The position numbers and the translations under genes were made by a program. Below, piece after piece: positions 25,059-32,943 of a stretch of 64,000 nt of DNA. The stretch lies in the NCBI RefSeq assembly GCF_017352095.1, contig NZ_CP071463.1:1178001-1242000 (forward strand), in the 5' to 3' direction. Position 1 is the stretch's first letter, and every line of letters begins with the position of its first letter. Under the pieces are notes generated by a model that did not search any database, had not been told where the DNA came from, and was given only the letters and a program-made list of their open reading frames with translations. Origin of the DNA: Natrinema longum (GTDB taxonomy: Archaea; Halobacteriota; Halobacteria; Halobacteriales; Natrialbaceae).

Positions 25059-27263
25059 ATGGACGCCTTAGCACAGTCAGACGTGGCGAGGGAAACGTAC
25101 TGGGGAATATCCAGCACCGAATACGCGGTGTTTTACCTCCTCGCGTTTACTGCCGTCCTCGTCTTCACCTACGGCGCGTACCAGCGGTTCGCCCGCTACG
25201 CCAAGGGGGACGACGACTCCTTCCCACGGATCGACGACCTGCAAAACCGCATCGTGAGCGCAACCAAGATCGTTCTCTCGAACGAGAAACAGTTCAACAG
25301 GGATCTCTACGGCGGGCTGATGCACTCGTTTATCCTCTGGGGATTCCTGACGCTGTTTATCGCGACACTGATTCTCGGGACAGACCTCTATGTCGGCCAG
25401 AAGATCCTGCATATGTCGTTCTGGGACGGTGACTTCTATCTCGCCTACCAGTTCATGGTCGACGCGTTGGGACTGCTGTTCGTCGTCGGCATCGGGATGG
25501 CGATGTACCGACGCTACTGGGTGCGCAACCACCGTCTCTGGGGCCGACACACCTCCAACGAGGACGATCTCTTCATCTGGACGCTGTTCGCGCTCGGCAT
25601 CGGCGGCTTCCTCCTCGAGGGACTCCGGATCTACATCGCCGGGATTCCGGACCACGAAATCGTGAGCTTCGTCGGCTACGGACTCGCAACGATGTTCGAT
25701 GGAATCGGCCTCCCGACCACCGAAGCCGCAGTGGCCGCCGGCCCCGAGTACAGTGCGTCCGCCAATCTCGGAGCCAACGCCGAGACGCTCCACTGGCTCA
25801 CGTGGTGGTCCCACTCCCTGATCGCCTTCTTCTTCATCGCGTGGATCCCCTACGCCAAGCCCTTCCACATGATCTCCTCGTTCGCGAACGTCGTCACGCG
25901 CGACGAGAAAGCGGGCAAACGCCTGCCCAACGTCCCGTCGGATCTGGACGCAACCAACGCCGAATCCATCGACGACTTCACCTGGAAGGAGATCCTCGAC
26001 CAGGACGCCTGTACCAAGTGTGGCCGTTGTTCCTCCGTCTGTCCCGCCAAGGCCTCCGACCGACCGCTCGATCCGCGGAACGTCATCCTCGACCTGAAAT
26101 CCTACCGCGAGGACCTCGACGCCGGCGGCGAGGAGCAACCCATCGTCGCCGACGGCGGCACGAGCGTCATCGATTCGGAGACGATGGAGTCCTGCATGGC
26201 CTGTATGGCCTGCATGGACGCCTGCCCCGTCGAGATCGAGCACCTCAAGAGCTTTACCCGGCTCAACCGCCAGCTGACCGACCAGGGTGACGTCTCCCCG
26301 AGCATGCAAGACGTCTTCCAGAACGTCATGCAGAACGGCAACACGTTCGGCGACTCGCCGCGCAATCGTGGCGACTGGGCCGAGGAACTCGAGTTCGACG
26401 TCACCGACGCCCGAGAAGAGGAGGTCGACTACCTCTGGTACGTCGGCGACTTCCCGAGCTACGACGAACGCAACAAGCAGGTCGCTCGCTCGCTGGCGAC
26501 CATTCTGCAGGAGGCCGATGTCAGCTTCGGCATCCTCTTCGACGACGAGAAGTTCGACGGCAACGACATCCGTCGGGTCGGCGAGGAACTGCTCTACGTC
26601 GAACTGGCCGGCCACCACGTCGAGACGTGGGAGGACTGCGAGTTCGACAAGATCGTCTGTACGGACCCCCACTCCTACAACACCTTCAAAAACGAGTACC
26701 CGGAGGTCAACTTCGACGAGTTCGCCGACGACCCGATGATGCCCTTCGAGTACGAGGAGCAGTGGAACGAGGACGGCGAGGTCGACGTGCTCCACTGGAC
26801 GCAGGCAGTCGAAGAGCTCGTCGACGACGGCAAACTCGACCTCGACGGCACCGAACTCGACTACACGGTCACCTACCACGACCCGTGTCACCTCGGCCGA
26901 TACAACGACGAGTACGAAGCCCCACGCGAACTCATCAAAGCGACGGGCTGTACCCTCGACGAGATGCCCCGCAACCGCAGCAACTCCTTCTGCTGTGGCG
27001 GCGGCGGTGGCGGCCTCTGGATGGACTTCGAGGAGGAGCCCAAACCCAGCGAAGAACGGATCCGAGAGGCACTCGAGGACACCGACGCGGGCAGCGGGAT
27101 CGAGAAGTTCGTCGTCGCCTGTCCGATGTGCATGACGATGTACGAGGACGGCCGCAAGACCGGCGACTTCGAGGACGAGATCGAGATCGTCGACGTGGCC
27201 GAACTCATCGTCGAGGCCATCGGCAAGGAAGACGAAGCGAAGGTCGAAGTCGCGGCAGACTGA
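25059..27263 (+). CDS. Membrane Fe-S oxidoreductase, HdrD/EtfD type
   Basis: A 734-residue fusion. Residues about 20-290 are a membrane part resembling NarI/HdrE cytochrome b, with several His in helices. Two 4Fe-4S motifs follow: CTKCGRCSSVCP (near 320) and CMACMACMDACP (near 380). The C-terminus has two CCG-type domains. The second is intact (DPCHLGRY, FCCGGGGGG, CPMCMTM); the first has lost its Cys residues. Relatives pass electrons between electron-transfer flavoprotein and menaquinone, which is the likely role. A TATA-like taagttata about 25 bases upstream indicates a leaderless message, fixing the ATG at MDALAQSD. Confidence 0.92.
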   Translation: MDALAQSDVARETYWGISSTEYAVFYLLAFTAVLVFTYGAYQRFARYAKGDDDSFPRIDDLQNRIVSATKIVLSNEKQFNRDLYGGLMHSFILWGFLTLFIATLILGTDLYVGQKILHMSFWDGDFYLAYQFMVDALGLLFVVGIGMAMYRRYWVRNHRLWGRHTSNEDDLFIWTLFALGIGGFLLEGLRIYIAGIPDHEIVSFVGYGLATMFDGIGLPTTEAAVAAGPEYSASANLGANAETLHWLTWWSHSLIAFFFIAWIPYAKPFHMISSFANVVTRDEKAGKRLPNVPSDLDATNAESIDDFTWKEILDQDACTKCGRCSSVCPAKASDRPLDPRNVILDLKSYREDLDAGGEEQPIVADGGTSVIDSETMESCMACMACMDACPVEIEHLKSFTRLNRQLTDQGDVSPSMQDVFQNVMQNGNTFGDSPRNRGDWAEELEFDVTDAREEEVDYLWYVGDFPSYDERNKQVARSLATILQEADVSFGILFDDEKFDGNDIRRVGEELLYVELAGHHVETWEDCEFDKIVCTDPHSYNTFKNEYPEVNFDEFADDPMMPFEYEEQWNEDGEVDVLHWTQAVEELVDDGKLDLDGTELDYTVTYHDPCHLGRYNDEYEAPRELIKATGCTLDEMPRNRSNSFCCGGGGGGLWMDFEEEPKPSEERIREALEDTDAGSGIEKFVVACPMCMTMYEDGRKTGDFEDEIEIVDVAELIVEAIGKEDEAKVEVAAD

Positions 27264-27288
27264 TCAGTTCGCTCGTGTTTTCTTCGAA

Positions 27289-27729
27289 CTAACCGTTCTG
27301 TACCGTCGTCGGATCGATTCGATCCACGAGTCCGTCGAAGTCGTCATCGAAGCTGAGAACGGAATCGATACCGTCCCGTTCGACGATCGCGATCGTGTTC
27401 GCGTCCGTGAAGCTGAGCGAATGATCCCGATACTTCTCGAACGTTTCGAGCGTCTCCTCGAACAGCTCCGGCGTCGTTTGTTGTAGTTCGATCCGATCCG
27501 GGTATCCACTACGGCCCAGGATTCGCTGTCCGATAGTCAACGCGGCGTCGTAGCTACCCGTTCGTTTCCGGGTAAGTGTGATCGCTTCGTCGATCACGTA
27601 GTCGCTCGTGTATGGACGGCCGAGACCGCCTGCGAGGACTGTACGCATCGCATTGCCTGCCGCTTCGTGTCTCGCTGCGGCACTATCATGCTGCGCGAAG
27701 AAAACGCCAGTGTCGATAAATACGCTCAT
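27289..27729 (-). CDS. vapC: VapC-type PIN-domain toxin
   Basis: A 146-residue PIN-domain ribonuclease. The acidic metal-binding residues are present: Asp in FIDTGVFFA, Glu in VIDEAITLT, Asp in FTDANTIAI and Asp in SFDDDFDGL. VapC toxins cleave tRNA or rRNA and are held by VapB. The ATG overlaps the antitoxin stop by four bases. Confidence 0.9.
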   Translation of the reverse strand: MSVFIDTGVFFAQHDSAAARHEAAGNAMRTVLAGGLGRPYTSDYVIDEAITLTRKRTGSYDAALTIGQRILGRSGYPDRIELQQTTPELFEETLETFEKYRDHSLSFTDANTIAIVERDGIDSVLSFDDDFDGLVDRIDPTTVQNG

Positions 27730-28004
27730 TCGCCGTACAGAACCTCATCGATGTCTTCTTCTGTCGTTTCGATACCCGAGTCGACGGTTCCGGACAGCCA
27801 CTGATCGATCTCTCGCTCGGACAGTGGCTCGAAATCGTCCCGATACGAGTCGATTATCTCGTCTTTCGATTCGTATGTGTTCGTAACGATCCGTTCGAGA
27901 AGGTCCTGTTGAGTCACGTTCGTGCCCGTCTCGAGGCGAATCTCTGCTTGAAGCTCCTCGAGGTATGATTTCGTGATATCCGTGACCTTGATCGAGGTGC
28001 TCAT
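27726..28004 (-). CDS. vapB: VapB-type antitoxin
   Basis: A 92-residue acidic protein. The N-terminus (STSIKVTDITKSYLEELQAE) has ribbon-helix-helix character for DNA binding, and the C-terminus (IETTEEDIDEVLYGE) is the acidic tail that would occupy the toxin. It precedes and overlaps vapC, the usual order, and probably represses its own promoter. I chose MSTSIKV; the upstream extension lacks haloarchaeal character. Confidence 0.85.
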   Translation of the reverse strand: MSTSIKVTDITKSYLEELQAEIRLETGTNVTQQDLLERIVTNTYESKDEIIDSYRDDFEPLSEREIDQWLSGTVDSGIETTEEDIDEVLYGE

Positions 28005-28140
28005 ATGCGCTAGTAGCGGACTCCACTGAGAAAACTGTTCTCCCGCTACCGGCAATGTCTCCCGACGGACGAATTCAGAACGCAACGGCCGCTATCGGAT
28101 GACATTCGAGCAGATAGAAATCGGAGGTGAGATTGGCCAG

Positions 28141-28878
28141 TCAGTCGGAACGACCGACACGAGTCGCAGTCCGCTTCTCGGCCCCGGCATCGACCCCGTC
28201 CGCCCGAACTTCACGAACGAACTCGAGGAAATTATCGAACACTAACTTCGCCTCGCAGGCCCGCCGGTAGTTCTCCTCGGTGATCTCCTCGAGTACTGAC
28301 TCGCGGCGCTCGTCGGAGAGTTCCTTGCGGTGGACGAGTTCCCGGGCGGTTTTGCTGTCGTACTCGGGGTGGAACTGGACGCCGAAGACGCGATCCTTGC
28401 GGAAGCCGTGATTGGAGTAATCGTTCTCAGCGAGGGGGTCGGCTCCGGGCGGGAGGTCGGTAACGGCATCGGAGTGGCTGGTAAAGGAGCGAAACGTCTC
28501 GTCGATGCCGTCGAACAGCCGCGACTCGCCGGTGTGCTCGATCTCGCTGTATCCGACTTCGTAGACGCCCATATCTTCGACGGTACCGCCGAGGACATCG
28601 GCGAGCAGCTGGTGGCCCCAACAGACCCCGAGGAAGGGAATGCCGCGTTCGATCGCCTCGCCGACCCACTCCGCGACCGGTTCCATCCACTCGTCGTCCC
28701 AGTAGACCGACGACCGGGAGCCGGTGACGACGGCACCGTCGTACTCGAAGTCATCCGGGACCGTCCCGCCGGTGGCGTCGAACTCCGCCAGCGAGGCGTC
28801 GAGTTCCCGTCGGAAGTTCCGCGTCGTGTTCTCGTCCCGATGCGCCGCGTTCAGGACGGCAATACGGGGGTGACTCAT
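28141..28878 (-). CDS. Class I glutamine amidotransferase
   Basis: A 245-residue stand-alone GATase1 protein similar to the glutaminase domain of GMP synthase. The catalytic Cys is in FLGVCWGHQLLADVL and the His-x-Glu pair in VFGVQFHPEYD. An oxyanion-type strand (YDGAVVTGSRSSVYWDD) is also present. It lacks the synthase domain, so it may hydrolyse gamma-glutamyl compounds or supply ammonia to an unknown partner. Confidence 0.93.
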   Translation of the reverse strand: MSHPRIAVLNAAHRDENTTRNFRRELDASLAEFDATGGTVPDDFEYDGAVVTGSRSSVYWDDEWMEPVAEWVGEAIERGIPFLGVCWGHQLLADVLGGTVEDMGVYEVGYSEIEHTGESRLFDGIDETFRSFTSHSDAVTDLPPGADPLAENDYSNHGFRKDRVFGVQFHPEYDSKTARELVHRKELSDERRESVLEEITEENYRRACEAKLVFDNFLEFVREVRADGVDAGAEKRTATRVGRSD

Positions 28879-29010
28879 TGCACCATAGTGGCGACTCGAC
28901 GAAAATAGACCTTCCGCCCAGCGCCGACGGTGCCGAAACCGACGACAGCGGGTTCGGAGTCGACTCTCGAGGAGGGCATCTGATAGACACCAGATCAGGC
29001 GTTGTGGCAG

Positions 29011-30315
29011 TTACTGGCGGAAGTAGTTCCCGTCGGAATCTCTGCGGAAGCGCTCACCGGTGTCGAACCAGCCGTCGACGAACCGACCGGGGTCGCCCCG
29101 CTCGTCGTCCACGGGACTCTCGAGGGCGGCTGGCTCGGCCCCGTGTTTCGCCTCGGTGGTGGTCGCGGTTCGGTAGCCGTCGGCGACAACTGGCCCCGAG
29201 AGCTGGAGCCGTCCAACGCCCTCGCTATCGCCCTCGAGGACTGCCCCTTCCTCGTCGAGCAGCCGGACACGACAGTCCGGAACGGGGCGACCGACACCAG
29301 TATGGTCGGTGTCCGATGCCGTCGAATCAGCCTCGGTTTCGAACCCCTGGCTCAGTGCGGTCGGACACTCGAGGCGGCCGTAGACCTGCGCGACCGGGAC
29401 GCCACGATCCCGGTAGACCGTACGCACGTCGTCGCTGACCGGAGCGTCACAGATCGCCCGCTCGAGTGATTCCGCGGCGGCGTCGAAACCTGATTCGGCC
29501 GCGATGTCGCGAAGGGTCGGCTCCCGGCCGGGCAGCAGCGTCGCCGCCTCCGCGACGATCGCGGTCACGGCGTCGCCGGGATCGAACGCCCGATCGAGCA
29601 GGAGCGTCCCACCGACGTACAGCACCGACAGCGCGACGCGGACGAGCCCGTCGACGGCAGATAACGGGATCGGCAGCGAAACCACGTCGTTCGCGGCGAG
29701 CCCCCAGGCGACGACGCCCGTGATGCAGTTGCGTTCGACGGTCGCGGCCGAGTAGTCGGCGACCGGACGCCCCGCCTCGCCGTGGATCGCGAGGAGCGGG
29801 CCCTCACTCGGGCGTTGCTCGTCGAAATCGACATCGTCGGGATCGCTCTCGGACAGTTCCTCGAGCGTCACCGACCGGTCGAAGGGGATCGACCGCACCA
29901 GATCGCGCTGCGCCGCCTCGGCGACGACCAGATCGGGCTCGAGGACGTCGAACGGACGCTCGACGGACGCCGGCGTCAGCAGATGCGAGATCGGCGCGAA
30001 CGTCGCACCCAACCGTCGACAGGCGAAAAACGCCGCGAGCACGGCGACCCGGTTTCGCGTGACGAGACAGACGGTGTCCCCGGGGCCGATACCCCGCGCC
30101 GAGAGCCGTCCTGCGGTCCGCGTCGCGATGGTCGACAGCTCCTCGTAGGAGATCCGATCCTGGTGGACCGTCTCCGCCGGGGCGGACAGCCGCTGTTCAG
30201 AGATGTCGACGACTGCCGTCCGGTCCGGGAAGTGGTCGGCCCGTCGAGCCAGCGAGAGGGTCACGACGAGGTCTCCCCACGCTCGGGTACGTAGTAGATC
30301 GGGGGGCAGTCGCAA
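29011..30315 (-). CDS. AMP-binding protein, degenerate and C-terminally short
   Basis: A 434-residue protein of the acyl-CoA synthetase/adenylate-forming family. The N-terminal domain is recognisable (DRISYEELSTIATRTAGRL, GIGPGDTVCLVTRNRVAVLA). Two catalytic motifs are changed: the P-loop reads IHGEAGRP instead of SGTTGxPK, and YGRLECP replaces YGxTE. GWFDTGERF matches the later GW-TGD motif, but the protein ends at DGNYFRQ without the mobile C-terminal domain and its catalytic Lys. It is probably not a normal synthetase. The reading frame is intact, so it is not an obvious pseudogene. Confidence 0.82.
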   Translation of the reverse strand: MRLPPDLLRTRAWGDLVVTLSLARRADHFPDRTAVVDISEQRLSAPAETVHQDRISYEELSTIATRTAGRLSARGIGPGDTVCLVTRNRVAVLAAFFACRRLGATFAPISHLLTPASVERPFDVLEPDLVVAEAAQRDLVRSIPFDRSVTLEELSESDPDDVDFDEQRPSEGPLLAIHGEAGRPVADYSAATVERNCITGVVAWGLAANDVVSLPIPLSAVDGLVRVALSVLYVGGTLLLDRAFDPGDAVTAIVAEAATLLPGREPTLRDIAAESGFDAAAESLERAICDAPVSDDVRTVYRDRGVPVAQVYGRLECPTALSQGFETEADSTASDTDHTGVGRPVPDCRVRLLDEEGAVLEGDSEGVGRLQLSGPVVADGYRTATTTEAKHGAEPAALESPVDDERGDPGRFVDGWFDTGERFRRDSDGNYFRQ

Positions 30316-30369
30316 GCACGGAACCGAAGCCCCGCCGACTACCGAGACGGCGCACTGGGCAGCGATGAG

Positions 30370-30442
30370 CGAGCAGCGAATCGCTGCTCGAACCGCGAGG
30401 GATGAGTGAGCGGTGCGAGGCGAGAACGGAGTGAACGCCTCG
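30370..30442. terminator. Two successive hairpins between tandem genes
   Basis: CGAGCAGCG/CGCTGCTCG (9 bp, 3-base loop; 30370-30390) is followed by CGAGGCG/CGCCTCG (7 bp, 13-base loop; 30416-30442). They lie between the hydrolase gene and the AMP-binding gene and may end the hydrolase transcript. The rest of the 216-base gap holds nothing I can support. Confidence 0.45.
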
Positions 30443-30531
30443 GAACGCGAACGAATCGGTTGGGGAGGGAGTGGGTCTCGCCGGTGTCGCGGTTCCGTCG
30501 ATACCGGTCGGAGCCGGCGATCACACGATTC

Positions 30532-31338
30532 TCACCGCCTTCCGGACGTGTTACGCGTCGTCCGCGTGGTTTGCTCCTCGAGAAAGCCCAGCAGCCGATC
30601 GTTGACCGCCCGCGAGCGCTCGACGAACGCGAGATGACCCGCCCCCTCGAGTTCGAGAAACTCCCCGCGAGGCAGTCCTCGCGCGAGGTCCCGTCCGGCC
30701 GCAGGCGAAACCAGTTCGTCCGCCCCGCCGTGAATCACCCGCGTCGGCTGGGTCACCTCGACGACCCAATCGGTCGCGTCGAACCCCTCGAGGGCCGCGA
30801 TCTGCGCGTCCCAGCCCTCGCGATCCGCGTCCCCGTCCGCCCGCCAGTCGACGATCCCATCGCGGACGTCGGGTTGGGCCTCGAGGAACGCATCGGATAG
30901 GCCCGCAGAAAGCGACTCGCGGAGCGCGTTCCGGTCGTCCGGCGGCGCGAACAGCGACTCGAGGGCGAACTCGGAGCCCCGAGCCGCCGTTCCGAACAGC
31001 GACAGCGTCCCGACGCGACTCGAGGTCCGGGCCGCCGCGAGCGCGATCGCGCCGCCGAGTCCACAGCCCACGAGGTGGGCCGTGCGGACGTCACAGTCGG
31101 CGAGGACCGCTTCGAGATCGGCAACGAGCGTCTCGAGGGCGTAGGGGCCCGGTGGTGCGTCGGAGCGGCCCGTCCCCCGGAGGTCCCAGACGACGGCCTC
31201 GTGGGGACCGGCGACGGCGGCGTGTTGCCAGCCCCACAGCCAGCCGCCGAGGCCGGCTTCGGGGACGAAGACGACGGGCTCACCCTCGCCGGCGCAGTCG
31301 TAGTACAGCGAGACCGATCCGTTCGAAGCGGTGGGCAT
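30532..31338 (-). CDS. Alpha/beta hydrolase with Gly at the nucleophile position
   Basis: A 268-residue alpha/beta hydrolase. The oxyanion region (EPVVFVPEAGLGGWLWGW), VVWDLRGTGRSD, the acid residue in VIHGGADELVSP and the His in LEGAGHLAFVERSR are all in place. The nucleophile elbow reads HLVGCGLGGAIAL, with Gly where the family has Ser (G-H-S-L-G-G). Either the protein is catalytically unusual or it uses another residue; the adjacent Cys is one candidate. I chose MPTASNGSVSLYYD as the start. Confidence 0.88.
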   Translation of the reverse strand: MPTASNGSVSLYYDCAGEGEPVVFVPEAGLGGWLWGWQHAAVAGPHEAVVWDLRGTGRSDAPPGPYALETLVADLEAVLADCDVRTAHLVGCGLGGAIALAAARTSSRVGTLSLFGTAARGSEFALESLFAPPDDRNALRESLSAGLSDAFLEAQPDVRDGIVDWRADGDADREGWDAQIAALEGFDATDWVVEVTQPTRVIHGGADELVSPAAGRDLARGLPRGEFLELEGAGHLAFVERSRAVNDRLLGFLEEQTTRTTRNTSGRR

Positions 31339-31366
31339 ACAAAGACTGACCAGGCGGAGCAAGGCG

Positions 31367-31531
31367 ATGGTTTCGGTTCCAGTCGATACCCGGAGACACC
31401 GCGCACTCAGCGACCTGACCGATAGCGACATCGAGGAGTTGGGTTTCGGAGCAACAACGACACCGATTCACGCGTTGATCGCACAGCTGTCGGGCGATCG
31501 GGTGTGCAGTGACGGACGGTGGCTCCGATAG
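31367..31531 (+). CDS. Possible small protein, DUF1127-like segment
   Basis: A 54-residue frame in the 339-base divergent gap. The stretch RHRALSDLTDSDIEELGFG resembles the helix of DUF1127/YjiS proteins. There is no recognisable TATA box close to the start. It may be a small gene or chance. Apart from it, the gap shows no structure I can support. Confidence 0.3.
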   Translation: MVSVPVDTRRHRALSDLTDSDIEELGFGATTTPIHALIAQLSGDRVCSDGRWLR

Positions 31532-31677
31532 CAATCGAAGGTGTGCGGTCGCCATCGAAAGACGAGTTCGTGAGACGACTCTCTACGGCTGTACGTAGCC
31601 AACGCGTACGCGTACGGCCCGCCTGGAAGTCGCTGTTCGATGCATTTTTCGCGACCAGGTGGCAATCAATGTCGTCT

Positions 31678-32871
31678 ATGCGAACACATCTATCTACTCC
31701 ACTGACGAACACACAGCAATCACGGACGGTCGGCATCATATTCGCGAGTACGCTCGTGAGTGTAATGGGGGTCTCCCTCATCAGCCCAGTACTGCCGACG
31801 ATTCAGACGGCGTGGGACATTTCGGCGAGTCAAGCGAGCCTTCTCATCTCGGCGTTTACCTTGCCCGGTGTCGTTCTCACGCCGTTCATCGGGCTCATCG
31901 CCGACCGCGTTGGTCGCAAGCGCGTACTCGTTCCATCGCTGTTCTTGTTCGGCGTAAGTGGCATTGCAGTCGTGTTTGTCGGCGGCTTCACGACGATTCT
32001 CGGCCTCCGCGTCGTCCAGGGAATCGCCGGCAGCGCCATTATGAGCCTCACCGTGACGTTGCTCGGTGACCTGTTTTCGGGAGCCCAACGGAGCCGCCTC
32101 ATCGGACTGAACGCGGCGATCCTCGCCATCGGCGCGGCTGGCTACCCCTTACTGGGTGGGAGCCTTGCACTACTCTCGTGGGCCGCTCCGTTCGTCTGCT
32201 TCGGACTCGGTATCGTCGTCGCTGTTGCCGGCTCCGCGGTCCTTACTGAACCCGAGAGTAACGAAACCTCGTCCGGACTCTCCTACGTCGCGAACGCGGT
32301 ACGAGCAGTCCCGATATGGAGGGCTCTCGGACTGTATGCAGCTGTTTTCGGCATTTTTCTTATTCTCTATGGTGCACAGCTCACGGTCATCCCGTTCATT
32401 CTCGACGAATCCTATGGGTTCTCGTCCGGAACGATCGGACTGTTGCTCGGACTCCCGGCAGTGACGATGGGTGTGACGTCCTCACAGTCATCCCGTCTCA
32501 TTCATCATCTCTCGCCTCCACGGCTCATCACGCTCGGTTTCGTGACCTACGGTATCGGGATGACGTTCGCCGCACTCGCTCACTCGGTCGTGGTCCTCGC
32601 CGGCGCACTGTTCCTGTTTGGCATTGGCCAGGGGTTTGCGGAACCAATTACTGATACAGCACTGAATACACTCGCGCCCGATGCGTTCCGTGGCGGCATT
32701 ATGAGTATCCGAACGAGCGTTCTTCAGTTCGGGACGACTGTCGGCCCGCCAGTGTTCGTTGCTGTCGCCTCGAGCGTCGGCTACGCCAATACACTCCTCA
32801 TCGCCGGTTTCATCGCCTTCGCACTCGGTGTCGCTGCGTTTGGCTTTCTCACAGTATCAGAGGTCGCGTAA
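31678..32871 (+). CDS. MFS transporter
   Basis: A 397-residue, 12-helix carrier of the major facilitator superfamily, drug:H+ antiporter-like. The first loop holds the signature GLIADRVGRKRVLVP, and SLISPVLPTIQTAWDIS occupies the substrate-site region of helix 1. The second half begins near residue 200 (VPIWRALGLYAAVFG). The start could also be the ATG three codons earlier; the open frame extends farther but is not MFS-like. The substrate is unknown. Codon use is less GC-rich than in the neighbours. Confidence 0.9.
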   Translation: MRTHLSTPLTNTQQSRTVGIIFASTLVSVMGVSLISPVLPTIQTAWDISASQASLLISAFTLPGVVLTPFIGLIADRVGRKRVLVPSLFLFGVSGIAVVFVGGFTTILGLRVVQGIAGSAIMSLTVTLLGDLFSGAQRSRLIGLNAAILAIGAAGYPLLGGSLALLSWAAPFVCFGLGIVVAVAGSAVLTEPESNETSSGLSYVANAVRAVPIWRALGLYAAVFGIFLILYGAQLTVIPFILDESYGFSSGTIGLLLGLPAVTMGVTSSQSSRLIHHLSPPRLITLGFVTYGIGMTFAALAHSVVVLAGALFLFGIGQGFAEPITDTALNTLAPDAFRGGIMSIRTSVLQFGTTVGPPVFVAVASSVGYANTLLIAGFIAFALGVAAFGFLTVSEVA

Positions 32872-32943
32872 CCGGCGTCCCTCCGGACAGCCACACGACG
32901 GGTGGTTGAAGAAGCGAAGTTCGAAAGCACGAACGCTGAACGC

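Noticed and set aside
25077-26891. 604-codon minus-strand frame opposite the Fe-S oxidoreductase
   Set aside because: The + strand protein has Fe-S motifs and membrane helices; the antisense frame is low-complexity Val/Glu/Asp/Arg and matches no family pattern.
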